Part shown: positions 43,097-51,370 of the stretch, piece by piece
Numbering within the stretch: position 1 is the stretch's first letter
Layout: each line of letters starts with the position of its first letter
From: Dietzia sp032248695
GTDB taxonomy: Bacteria; Actinomycetota; Actinomycetes; Mycobacteriales; Mycobacteriaceae
Direction: 5' to 3'
Assembly: GCF_032248695.1 (NCBI RefSeq)
Contig: NZ_JAVHXC010000002.1
Location: 434,001-498,000, forward strand
DNA length: 64,000 bases
Notes under the pieces: model-generated
Database searches by the model: none
Told to the model about the DNA's origin: nothing
What the model saw: only the letters and a program-made list of their open reading frames with translations
Translations under genes and position numbers: made by a program

Positions 43097-43116
43097 GACG
43101 ATCCTCCTCGTACTGT

Positions 43117-43134
43117 GCGACCCAGTGTGGTCGC
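43117..43134. promoter_or_regulatory. Palindrome upstream of the DGPF gene
   Basis: GCGACCCAGTGTGGTCGC has 6-base inverted arms (GCGACC/GGTCGC) centred 29 bases upstream of the DGPF start. It is a candidate operator, or part of the ECF42-dependent promoter region. Confidence 0.35.
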
Positions 43135-43268
43135 TTCACTAGAGGGACGGAACCGCTCGGTGGATCTCGACATCGCGAAAAGGGGGACCCCCTGCAGAGC
43201 CGTCAGAAGCGTCCGCTATTGTTCTTTCTCGCAGCGCCAGCGAGCCAAAAGCGAGCCGGCGAAGCGAT

Positions 43269-43341
43269 GCGGATGTGGCGCAGCTGGTAGCGCATCACCT
43301 TGCCAAGGTGAGGGTCGCGAGTTCGAATCTCGTCATCCGCT
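43269..43341 (+). tRNA. tRNA-Gly (anticodon GCC)
   Basis: The 73 bases fold into a standard cloverleaf. Acceptor GCGGATG pairs with CATCCGC (43334-43340) plus discriminator T. The D-arm is GCGCAGCTGGTAGCGC, and the anticodon stem-loop is CACCTTGCCAAGGTG with GCC at the centre. The T-arm contains GTTCGAATC. No CCA is encoded. A TATTGT -10 element lies at 43217-43222. Confidence 0.96.
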
Positions 43342-43351
43342 CGCACACGAG

Positions 43352-43388
43352 ATGCCCCGGATCATCGGTCACCGACGATCCGGGGCAT
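43352..43388 (+). terminator. Terminator of tRNA-Gly
   Basis: ATGCCCCGGATC (43352-43363) pairs with 43377-43388. The loop itself contains TCGGT/ACCGA, giving an almost continuous 17-bp stem followed by CACTCGTTT. Confidence 0.8.
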
Positions 43389-43410
43389 CACTCGTTTCGG
43401 GGCACCCCGC

Positions 43411-43510
43411 CCCGCGTCACCGCGCCGCCCGACCGCCCGCCCCGCGTCACCGCGCCGCCCGACCGCCCGCCCCGCGTCACCGCGCCGCCCGACCGCCCGC
43501 GCCGCGTCAC
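43411..43510. repeat. 30-bp tandem repeat, about 3.3 copies
   Basis: The unit CCCGCGTCACCGCGCCGCCC plus GACCGCCCGC repeats exactly at 43411, 43441 and 43471, and degenerates after 43501. It lies between the tRNA terminator and the 3' end of the TetR gene and has no coding role. Confidence 0.9.
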
Positions 43511-43552
43511 CGCGCGCCCCCGCGCGCCCGCCTCACGCCCCCGCCGCCCTCC

Positions 43553-44176
43553 CTACGCACCCGCGCGCCGCCGGAGGAACTCGGCGATCAGCCCCTCGAC
43601 CCCGGACCGCACGAGGGCGCGCACCTGATCGGCGGAGAGCACCCCGGGCGTGGTGACGGTGGTGGTGCCGAGCCCGGCGGTGAAGGCGAACAGCGCCCTC
43701 GCGAGTCCGTCGAGCTCCTCCTGCGTCGGCTCGACGTCCGAGGTGCGGGCGAAGTGATCAGCGAGGTGCGCGGAGAGATTGTCGAGGGTCGAGCGGGCGT
43801 AGTTGTTGAGCACCTCCGAGAGCGGGGCGCTGCTCAGGCTGGCGGCCTGGAACACGGTGAGCACCCGCCAGAACCGCGGGGATCCACCGGTGTTGGGCAG
43901 GATGCTCACGGCCGCCTCCGTCCACTCCTCGAGGTTGGTGGACCAGCCGCCGCCCGGTGGGGCGAGTTCGGCGAGTGCGGTGAGCAGCGCGGCTTCGAGC
44001 AGGTCATTCTTGCCGCTGTAGTAGTGGGTGATGTAGCCCGTGGTCACACCCAGGCGGCTGGCCACACGGCGCATCGACAGGTGGTCCATGCCCGCGTCGG
44101 CGACGAGGTCGCACGCCGCCTCGGCGATGAGTCGGCGCGCTTCGTCGCTCTTCGGTCCACCCGCACTACGCACCAT
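43553..44176 (-). CDS. TetR-family repressor of the acyl-CoA ligase locus
   Basis: This is a 207-aa TetR protein. The DNA-binding domain is RRLIAEAACDLVADAGMDHLSMRRVASRLG with helix-turn-helix ending TTGYITHYYSGKNDLLEAAL. A C-terminal ligand domain follows (TetR_C_6/BetI-like). ATG 44176 with AAGGAG upstream is preferred over a longer frame whose extra residues look like translated promoter DNA. It is transcribed away from the FadD17-like gene, with an 18-bp palindrome between them, so it probably represses that gene and itself and may sense an acyl-CoA. Confidence 0.87.
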   Translation of the reverse strand: MVRSAGGPKSDEARRLIAEAACDLVADAGMDHLSMRRVASRLGVTTGYITHYYSGKNDLLEAALLTALAELAPPGGGWSTNLEEWTEAAVSILPNTGGSPRFWRVLTVFQAASLSSAPLSEVLNNYARSTLDNLSAHLADHFARTSDVEPTQEELDGLARALFAFTAGLGTTTVTTPGVLSADQVRALVRSGVEGLIAEFLRRRAGA

Positions 44177-44368
44177 CGTCCGTCCGTTCTCCTTCTCAGG
44201 GGGCCGCTGCCGGCCCCGCTCATGCCCCTGTCGGGCGTCGCCCACTCTCGGGCGTCGCCCACTCCCGAGCGCACGCCGCATCGGCACGCCGCATCGGCCC
44301 ACGGCCGGGGTCTCCGGCCCGAACCGATCCGATCCGGTAGTTGTGACGCGCGACACCGTCGGCTACCG

Positions 44369-44402
44369 TATCCTTCGCACCGACTCATAACGGTCGTTAT
44401 GA
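44369..44402 (+). promoter_or_regulatory. fadD17-like promoter with 18-bp TetR operator
   Basis: TCATAACGGTCGTTATGA (44385-44402) is a perfect palindrome with a 2-base centre, typical of TetR operators. A -10 TATCCT (44369-44374) puts the start of transcription near 44381. The operator therefore covers the first transcribed bases of the acyl-CoA ligase mRNA. The remaining 200 bases toward the TetR start hold no gene. Confidence 0.65.
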
Positions 44403-44510
44403 AGATTCTGCGCTCTGAACGCCGCGCCCCTCGACCCGGGGCCGGATCCGGTCGCGGCCCCGGGGTCCCGGGGGTCGGGCGCGTGTCCCACTACATCGAG
44501 AGGTCCCACT

Positions 44511-46241
44511 GTGAACGCAGGCCCCGCCAGCCAGCAGGCCACCATCCCGTCGGCTGATCAGATCGAGCGGCTGCTCCCCCACGAGGTGGCGGAGCAGCGG
44601 CTGACCTTCGGTGACGTCCTCGAGCGCCGCCGGGGCGATCAGCACCCGGGGCTCCTGTTCGAGGACGAGCAGTACTCCTGGGCCGAGGTGGTCGACCAGT
44701 GCGAGCTGCGCGCCAAGGCCATGTACCGGCTCCGCCGCGAGGACCGCGCGTTCCACGTGGGCGTGCTGCTGGAGAACGTGCCGGACTACATCTTCCTGCT
44801 CGGTGGCGCGGCGATGGCCGGCGCCACGATCGTGGGCATCAACCCCACGCGCCGGGGCGCGGAGCTCGCCGCGGACATCCGCAGCGTCGACTGCGACCTC
44901 ATCATCACCGACGACTCGCAGCTGCACCTGCTCTCCGGCCTTGACACCGGCGTCGAGGAGGGCCGGATCTTCTCGATCGACAGCGCGGCCTGGCAGCAGG
45001 AGCTGGAGGCGGCCGCGGCCACGGAGCTGCCGTACATCGAGGCAGCGCACGAGCCGAGCACCCAGGTGCTGCTCACGTTCACCTCGGGCTCGACGGGCGC
45101 GCCGAAGGCCGTCATCTGCAGCACAGGCCGCCTGGCCTCGCTCTCGGCGATCAACCACCTGTCGTTCACGCGCAGCGACGTGACCTACAACTCGATGCCG
45201 CTGTTCCACGGCAACGCGATCTTCTCCTGCTGGGGTCCGTCGGTGTTCACCGGCGCGACCTTCAGCATGCGCCGCAAGTTCTCGGCCTCGGGCTTCCTGC
45301 CGGACGTGCTGAAGTTCGGCGCGACGTTCTTCAACTACGTCGGCCGTTCGCTGGCGTACATCCTGGCGGTGCCGGAGTCGCCGGAGGAGAAGCAGACGCG
45401 CCTGCGCCTGGTGTTCGGCACCGAGGCCTCCCCGCACGACCGGGACGAGTTCGAGCGTCGCTTCGGTACGCGGCCGATCGAGAGCTACGGCTCCTCCGAG
45501 GGCGCCGTGGTGATCAGCCTGACGCCGGATTCCCCGCGCAACGCGCTGGGGGTGCCGCCGGAGTTCATGGACGTGTGCATCCTGGACGCGAGCGGGCAGG
45601 AGTGCCCGCGCGCCGAGTTCGACGGCAACGGGCGTCTGCTCAACCCGGAGGTGGCGATCGGGGAGATCGCCAACCGCACGGGCGCCGCGATGTTCGAGGG
45701 CTACTACAAGAACCCGGACGCCACGGCCGAGCGCATCGAGGGCGCGACGTACCGTTCGGGCGACCTGGGGTACCGCGACGCCGACGGGTTCTTCTACTTC
45801 GCCGGCCGGGGCGGCGACTGGCTGCGCGTGGACAGCGAGAACTTCGCGGCCGCGCCGGTGGAGCGCATCCTCGCGCGCTACCCCGGCGTGGCGCTGGTGG
45901 CGGTGTACCCGGTGCCGGATCCGCGGACGGGCGACCAGGTCATGGCATCCATCCAGATGGTGCCGGGCACCGAGTTCGACCCGGAGTCGTTCGGCACGTT
46001 CCTGTCGGAGCAGGCGGACCTGGGCACCAAGTGGGCGCCCCGGTTCGTGCGGATCGTCAACACCATCCCCGTGACCGCGACGCGCAAGATCGACAAGAAG
46101 GTGCTGCGCCGCGAGTCTTGGCCGGTCGAGGACACGGTGTACGTGGGTGACACCAAGACGCACCGCTACCACGAGCTCGACGAGGCGGAGCGGACCGCGC
46201 TGCTCGCCGAGTACAAGACGTACGGCCGCTCCCCCGCCTGA
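44511..46241 (+). CDS. Long-chain fatty-acid CoA ligase, FadD17-like
   Basis: This is a 576-aa ANL-superfamily adenylating enzyme that converts a carboxylic acid to its CoA thioester. The P-loop is TFTSGSTGAPKAV (about residues 186-198), with YGSSEGAVV as motif A5, YRSGDLGYRDADGFFYFAGR as A7/A8, and the catalytic Lys in TATRKIDKKVLRRE. The pattern matches actinobacterial FadD17/FadD6-type ligases acting on long-chain or steroid side-chain acids. GTG 44511 has GAGAGG upstream. It is controlled by the divergent TetR. Confidence 0.88.
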   Translation: MNAGPASQQATIPSADQIERLLPHEVAEQRLTFGDVLERRRGDQHPGLLFEDEQYSWAEVVDQCELRAKAMYRLRREDRAFHVGVLLENVPDYIFLLGGAAMAGATIVGINPTRRGAELAADIRSVDCDLIITDDSQLHLLSGLDTGVEEGRIFSIDSAAWQQELEAAAATELPYIEAAHEPSTQVLLTFTSGSTGAPKAVICSTGRLASLSAINHLSFTRSDVTYNSMPLFHGNAIFSCWGPSVFTGATFSMRRKFSASGFLPDVLKFGATFFNYVGRSLAYILAVPESPEEKQTRLRLVFGTEASPHDRDEFERRFGTRPIESYGSSEGAVVISLTPDSPRNALGVPPEFMDVCILDASGQECPRAEFDGNGRLLNPEVAIGEIANRTGAAMFEGYYKNPDATAERIEGATYRSGDLGYRDADGFFYFAGRGGDWLRVDSENFAAAPVERILARYPGVALVAVYPVPDPRTGDQVMASIQMVPGTEFDPESFGTFLSEQADLGTKWAPRFVRIVNTIPVTATRKIDKKVLRRESWPVEDTVYVGDTKTHRYHELDEAERTALLAEYKTYGRSPA

Positions 46242-46463
46242 TCCTCGCCGCGCCGGCTGGTCGTCACCGCGCCGTCGCCGTCCCCGGATCCCGGGGGTGG
46301 TGGCGGCGCGGTCGTCGTTCCGCGCGCGGCGGCGCGATGACGCGCGAGGTCAGACCGACAACGACGACGACGACGACGAGATTCTCCGTCGACGAGGCGG
46401 GCCGCAGCTGGGGGTTTAGCTGTTCGACCCGTCGCGGCCGGTGGGGCGCACTACCCTCCTCCC

Positions 46464-47348
46464 ATGAGCCGAGGCGCGTCCCTGCTGCGAGTGGCACTCG
46501 CGTACGTCGTCGCGATCACCGTGGGTCTGGCCTGGCTGGTGTGGGGCCCGGACACCGCACACCTGTGGCTGGACGGGCTGATCGCCGACCTCATCGCCAC
46601 ACTCGTGATCTTCGGATTCAGCCGCGCCTACGGGAATTCGAGCGTCTACGACGCCTACTGGTCGGTCATCCCTCCGCTGCTCGCGTTCTACTGGTGGGTG
46701 GCCGCCGACGCCGGCGTGAACGACGTCCGCTGGTGGCTCATGATGACCGTGCTGGTGGCCTGGGCCGTACGACTCACCGCGAACTGGGTCCGCACCTTCC
46801 CCGGCATGCACCACGAGGACTGGCGGTACCCCATGGTCCGCGGCCGGGCCGGCCGGTTCGGCATCGCGGCCGATCTGCTGGGCATCCACGTCTTCCCCAC
46901 CCTGCAGGTCTTCGCCGGCCTCATCCCCGTCTACGTGGTGGCCACCCGCGCCGGCGAACCACTCGGCCCGCTCGACATCGTCGCGTTCGTCGTGGGCATC
47001 GCCGCACTCGCCCTGGAGACGGTCGCCGACCTGCAGATGCACCGCTTCCTCGCCACCGCCGCGCCCGGCCAGGTCATGCAGTCCGGGGTGTGGTCGTGGT
47101 CCCGCCACCCGAACTACGTCGGCGAGTGCGGCATCTGGCTCTCGATGGGCCTGTTCGGCCTGGCCGCCCGGCCCGCCGCGTGGTGGGTGCTGGCCGGGTT
47201 CGCCACCATGCTCGCGATGTTCCTGACCGTGTCCATCCCGATGATGGAGCGCCGCAGCCTCGAACGCCGCCCCCAGTACGGCGAGGTCATCCGGCGCGTG
47301 TCGCTCTTCCTGCCGCGCCCGCCCCGGAAGGCCGCCGCCCACACATGA
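46464..47348 (+). CDS. DUF1295 membrane protein (steroid 5-alpha-reductase-like fold)
   Basis: This is a 294-aa integral membrane protein of the DUF1295/ICMT-like group, with about seven helices. The C-terminal signature (WSWSRHPNYVGECGIW) and SIPMMERRSLERRPQYGEVI bind the cofactor in relatives. It could be an NADPH-dependent reductase or methyltransferase, and the substrate is unknown. ATG 46464 lies six bases after TACCCT (46452-46457), so the transcript is probably leaderless. It overlaps the following flavoprotein by ATGA, suggesting the flavoprotein supplies electrons. Confidence 0.82.
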   Translation: MSRGASLLRVALAYVVAITVGLAWLVWGPDTAHLWLDGLIADLIATLVIFGFSRAYGNSSVYDAYWSVIPPLLAFYWWVAADAGVNDVRWWLMMTVLVAWAVRLTANWVRTFPGMHHEDWRYPMVRGRAGRFGIAADLLGIHVFPTLQVFAGLIPVYVVATRAGEPLGPLDIVAFVVGIAALALETVADLQMHRFLATAAPGQVMQSGVWSWSRHPNYVGECGIWLSMGLFGLAARPAAWWVLAGFATMLAMFLTVSIPMMERRSLERRPQYGEVIRRVSLFLPRPPRKAAAHT

Positions 47349-48463
47349 CCCGGCCCCGCGTCGTGGTGGTGGGCCTCGGCGACACCGGCGTCCTCACCGC
47401 GATCGCCCTGCGCGGGCACGCCGACGTGGTGGGCATCTCCCCCACGCCTGAGTTCATCAGCGGCCAGGAACTGGGACTGCGCCTGGCCCGGCCGCGGGCC
47501 TGGGAGCGGGACTACCGGATCGACTACTCCCGATTCCGCGGCCTCGACCGTGCCCGACTCGTCCACGGCAGCGCGACGCGACTGCACACCGATACCCGGA
47601 CCGTGCGCGTCACGCTCGCGGACGGCTCACGGGTCGAGGAACCGTACGACCTCGTCGTCGTCGCCACCGGGGTTTCCAACGGGTTCTGGCGCCACCCCAC
47701 GCTGCGCGACGCGGCGACCGTCGACGTCGAACTCGCCGGCCCCCACTCGCGCCTGGCCGCGGCGCGCACGGTCGCGGTGATCGGCGGCGGCGCGGCGGCC
47801 GTCAGCTCGGCGGCCCAGGTCGCGCAGCGGTGGCCACGCACCCGCGTCGACCTCTACTTCCCCGGCGACCGCGCCCTGCCCCACCACCACCCGCGCGTGT
47901 GGCACCGGGTGCGCGCCCGCCTCGACGGACTCGGTGTGGGCCTGCACCCCGGGCACCGCGCGGCGCTCCCGCCCGACGGCGACGACCGCGCGCTCACCGC
48001 GGGGCCCGTCGCGTGGAGCACCGGTCAGGCGCCGACCGACGCCGACGTGGTGGTGTGGGCGATCGGGCGCGTCTCGCCCCACACCGCGTGGCTGCCGCGC
48101 CACATGCTCGACGACCGCGGATTCGTCCGCGTCCTGCCGACGCTGCAGGTCCCCGGTCACCCGGACGTGTTCGCGGTGGGCGATGTGGCCGCCACCGACC
48201 CGCTGCGCACCTCCGCGCGCAACCGCGGGCACCGCCTGGTGGCCCACAACATCCGCGCGCACCTCGCCGGCGCCCCGCTTCGCGCGTACCGGCCCCCGTC
48301 ACGACGATGGGGATCGGTGCTGGGGCCTATGGGCGACGGCCTCGTCGTGTTCACGCCCGCCGGGCACGGCGTCCGCGTCCCGCGGCGCGCGGCCGACCTC
48401 GTGCTCCAGCGGCTCATCACCCATCAGGGGATCTACGGCGGCGTCCGCGGCCCGCGACGGTGA
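47345..48463 (+). CDS. FAD/NAD(P)-dependent oxidoreductase, NDH-2/AIF-like
   Basis: This is a 372-aa pyridine nucleotide-disulfide family flavoprotein. The FAD motif is VVVVGLGDTGVLTAIAL near the N-terminus, the second Rossmann motif is VAVIGGGAAAVSSAA, and the FAD-binding motif is VFAVGDVAATDP. No redox-active CxxC pair is visible, so it resembles NDH-2/AIF proteins rather than disulfide reductases. The ATG overlaps the DUF1295 stop. Together the pair may form a membrane reductase system. That is inference from the overlap. Confidence 0.82.
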   Translation: MTRPRVVVVGLGDTGVLTAIALRGHADVVGISPTPEFISGQELGLRLARPRAWERDYRIDYSRFRGLDRARLVHGSATRLHTDTRTVRVTLADGSRVEEPYDLVVVATGVSNGFWRHPTLRDAATVDVELAGPHSRLAAARTVAVIGGGAAAVSSAAQVAQRWPRTRVDLYFPGDRALPHHHPRVWHRVRARLDGLGVGLHPGHRAALPPDGDDRALTAGPVAWSTGQAPTDADVVVWAIGRVSPHTAWLPRHMLDDRGFVRVLPTLQVPGHPDVFAVGDVAATDPLRTSARNRGHRLVAHNIRAHLAGAPLRAYRPPSRRWGSVLGPMGDGLVVFTPAGHGVRVPRRAADLVLQRLITHQGIYGGVRGPRR

Positions 48464-48624
48464 CGGCAAGGGGCTGGCGGCGGTCCGGAGTCGTTTAGGT
48501 GTCGATTCAGCAACTCATGGGAAATCGTAACGACACACTTATCTCCCCCGATCTAGAGTGCAGCTCTACCGCTCTCGGTGCCATCCGGACACCGGCGAGT
48601 TCCAGACAGCAAAGGGGTCCACCC

Positions 48625-50538
48625 ATGATGTCGCAGCACCCACTCCACCTCCGACTCGCCGCCGTCAGCGGCGCCATCGCCCTCGCCGCCGCCGGTTCGA
48701 CGGGCGTCGCCAACGCCCAGACCGGCTCGCTGGGGGTAGACCTCGGCCTCAACCTCGAACTGCTCCTCGGATCGGCGGGCCCGGGATCCGCCGACCTCGG
48801 GTCGCTCGAGCCCGGCTCGCTCTCCGCCGGTTCCCTCGACCCCGGCTCGGTGGGCCCCGGTTCCGTCGCGCCTGGGTCGCTCGAGCCCGGTTCGCTCGAT
48901 CCCGGCTCACTGGAGCCAGGTTCGCTCACCGGCTCGGTGGACCCCGGCTCGCTCGAGCCCGGCTCGCTCACCGACTCGCTCGGTCCCGGCTCACTCACCG
49001 ACTTGCTCGGCCCCGGTTCACTCGAGCCCGGCTCGCTCACCGACTCACTCGGTCCCGGTTCCCTGGACGCCGGGTCGCTCGAGCCTGGATCACTCGATCC
49101 GGGTTCTCTCGAGCCTGGTTCTGTCGGCCCGGGGTCTGTGGAGTCCGGGTCGCTGACGGGTTCGCTCGAGCCGGGATCGGTGGGGGCGGGTTCGCTCGTC
49201 AGCCTGCTCGTCATGCTGTCGCTCGGCTCCTCCGGTGAGGGCTCACTCGGTGACGGGTCCCTGCCCACCGGATCACTGACGGGATCGCTCGACGAGCTCA
49301 CGGGTTCCCTGGAGTCCGGCAGCGACGGATCACTCGAACCGGGCTCCGGCGAGGGGTCGCTGGGATCCGGCTCGGGCGAGGGGTCGCTCCCATCAGGGTC
49401 GCTCGACGTGGGCTCCGGCGAAGGGTCGCTCGAGGTCGGCTCCGGTGAGGGATCGCTGGACCTCGGCTCGGGCGAGGGGTCGCTCGAGCCCGGATCAGTA
49501 CAGGCCGGCTCACTCGTCAGCGTGATTCTGGCCCTGTCACTCGGCTCCTCCGGATCCGGCTCGGGCGGCGACTCCAGCGCGCCCGGGTCAGGCGAGAGCT
49601 CACTGGGGTCCGACGGCGAGGGCTCCCTCGACACCGGGTCCCTGACCTCCGGATCGCTCTCCGGGTCGGTCGACGAGGTCACCGGCTCGCTCGGTTCCGA
49701 CGGCAACGGCTCGCTTCCGACGGGATCGGGCGAGGGCTCGCTTCCGTCCGGTTCAGGCGAGGGATCGCTCCCATCCGGCTCGGGCGAAGGATCCCTTCCG
49801 TCGGGCTCCGGCGAAGGATCGCTTCCGTCGGGTTCAGGCGAGGGATCGCACCCGTCCGGCTCGGGCGAAGGATCCCTTCCGTCGGGCTCGGGCGAAGGAT
49901 CGCTTCCGTCCGGGTCGGGCGACGGATCGATCCCGTCCGGCTCGGGCGAAGGATCCCTTCCGTCGGGCTCCGGCGAAGGATCGCTTCCGTCAGGATCGAT
50001 CGATGCCGGATCGGGGTCGGGATCGGGCGAGGGATCCCTTCCGGCAGGCTCGGGCGAAGGATCGCTCCCGTCCGGCTCGGGCGAAGGATCGATTCCGTCG
50101 GGGTCGATCGACGTCGGCTCGGCGGCGGGGTCGCTGGCCCCGGCCGGTTCGTTGGCTGCGTCGCTCGCGCCTCTCGGCTCCGCCCCTGCATCGGCGGCCG
50201 GATCGCTGCCGCTGCTGCTCCCCGTGGCCGCGATCGGTGGGTCCATCGCCGCCGCGCCGATGATCACGCAGGTCGGTGCCGTCACGGGCCAGGCCCTCCC
50301 GCCGCTTCCGGCCATGCCGATGCCCAGCGTTCCCGTGCAGGTGGCCCCGGAGGTCCCCCTGGCCCCGGGACCGGTCGAACCCAACGGCCGCGGTGGCGAA
50401 CCGGGATCGCGAGACGCAGCCCCACCTGCGGGCCCGGCGGCTCCGCAGGTCGTCACGGTCGTCACCGGCTCCCTCGGCGACTACCAGGTGGCACTCCCGG
50501 AAGGCGTGGTGCTGCCGCCGTTGCCGTTCATCCGCTGA
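48625..50538 (+). CDS. Large secreted Gly-Ser repeat protein
   Basis: This is a 637-aa exported protein of unknown function. A signal peptide (residues 1-32, cut after ANA) is followed by three repeat zones. About residues 45-235 are irregular GSLEPGS/GSLDPGS units. Then come two long related blocks, each opening with a short hydrophobic segment (LVSLLVMLSLGSS and LVSVILALSLGSS). The last zone is about 13 units of GEGSLPSGS. A hydrophobic stretch (SLPLLLPVAAIGGSIAAAPM) and a Pro-rich C-terminus ending VVLPPLPFIR follow. AAAGGGG lies 7 bases before ATG 48625. It has no cysteine and no sorting motif. Confidence 0.82.
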   Translation: MMSQHPLHLRLAAVSGAIALAAAGSTGVANAQTGSLGVDLGLNLELLLGSAGPGSADLGSLEPGSLSAGSLDPGSVGPGSVAPGSLEPGSLDPGSLEPGSLTGSVDPGSLEPGSLTDSLGPGSLTDLLGPGSLEPGSLTDSLGPGSLDAGSLEPGSLDPGSLEPGSVGPGSVESGSLTGSLEPGSVGAGSLVSLLVMLSLGSSGEGSLGDGSLPTGSLTGSLDELTGSLESGSDGSLEPGSGEGSLGSGSGEGSLPSGSLDVGSGEGSLEVGSGEGSLDLGSGEGSLEPGSVQAGSLVSVILALSLGSSGSGSGGDSSAPGSGESSLGSDGEGSLDTGSLTSGSLSGSVDEVTGSLGSDGNGSLPTGSGEGSLPSGSGEGSLPSGSGEGSLPSGSGEGSLPSGSGEGSHPSGSGEGSLPSGSGEGSLPSGSGDGSIPSGSGEGSLPSGSGEGSLPSGSIDAGSGSGSGEGSLPAGSGEGSLPSGSGEGSIPSGSIDVGSAAGSLAPAGSLAASLAPLGSAPASAAGSLPLLLPVAAIGGSIAAAPMITQVGAVTGQALPPLPAMPMPSVPVQVAPEVPLAPGPVEPNGRGGEPGSRDAAPPAGPAAPQVVTVVTGSLGDYQVALPEGVVLPPLPFIR

Positions 50539-50631
50539 CCAACTGCGCCACACCAGCGCCGTCGCCGCCTTCGAAGCCGGAGGTGGCGGCGGCGCTGCCA
50601 TAGTGCGGCACCCGCAGCCGCCCGACCGGGC

Positions 50632-51306
50632 CTAGACGACCTTGGTCTGCCGGTGGGTGCGGGAGAGCTCGACCGTCTTCACCAGCCAGAAGGCGGCAAA
50701 CGCGAAGAGCGCCACCGCCTCCACCGCGAACAGCGCCGCGCTCGACGCCGCCAACCAGGCGAGCAGGAGCGCGAGCGCGGGGAAGACCAGCAGGAGCACC
50801 ATGATGAACCGATAGGTCACCCGGTAGCCCTGGCGGGTGCGCGGATCCGTGATCGAGCAGACCGTCCGCTCCCCGTAGAAGAAGATCGACAGCGCCGCCA
50901 GAACGAAGAACGACACCGCGGCCACTGCGTGGACGACGCTCGTCAGCGTGACGCCCGGAACCGCCGGGTCGACTGTGGGGAACAGCGCTGTGACCACCGC
51001 GAGGACGCCGGCCGCGTTGAGCAGCAGGTTCTCGCCCCGCGTGTACCCGCGGTACGCCACCAGGGCCACGCCGATCGCCACCAGCGTGCCGACGAACAGG
51101 CTCCGCGCCGGGGTGTAGTAGGAGGCGCTGAGCGAGTCCATCATCGTCAGGTCCGGATCGACGATCACCCACGCCACGAGCGCGACGGGCAGGAGGATGG
51201 CACCGCCCGCGATCACCATCCGCAGCACGAAGTAGGTTTCGATGATGAACGTGGCCGGGGCGTCGCAGAACGTCGCGGGAGCGCTCCGGGTCTGTGGCGC
51301 GGTCAT
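50632..51306 (-). CDS. Hypothetical six-helix membrane protein
   Basis: This 224-aa membrane protein has six hydrophobic segments (about residues 18-45, 63-83, 92-110, 118-142, 163-188 and 193-215). The motifs SYYTPARSLFVG, GENLLLNAAG and a His in VVHAVAAVSFF recall DUF998-like and other small seven-helix-like families, but the match is not certain. GGAAGGGG supports ATG 51306. The gene lies 64 bases downstream of the LuxR-type regulator on the same strand and could be part of its transcript. Confidence 0.65.
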   Translation of the reverse strand: MTAPQTRSAPATFCDAPATFIIETYFVLRMVIAGGAILLPVALVAWVIVDPDLTMMDSLSASYYTPARSLFVGTLVAIGVALVAYRGYTRGENLLLNAAGVLAVVTALFPTVDPAVPGVTLTSVVHAVAAVSFFVLAALSIFFYGERTVCSITDPRTRQGYRVTYRFIMVLLLVFPALALLLAWLAASSAALFAVEAVALFAFAAFWLVKTVELSRTHRQTKVV

Positions 51307-51370
51307 GGCTACCCCTTCCGGTGGGCCGTTCTCCACCATTGTGGGCCCGGGGTCCGACACCCGGCCGGGA

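Noticed and set aside
43411..43510. CRISPR-like array
   Set aside because: The units are contiguous 30-bp tandem repeats with no variable spacers, and no cas gene is present in the window.
48507..50465. Minus-strand 652-codon open frame opposite the Gly-Ser repeat protein
   Set aside because: The repeat DNA keeps several frames open at once. The plus-strand frame has a signal peptide and ribosome-binding site; the antisense product (DPSPEPDGS-type repeats) has neither.
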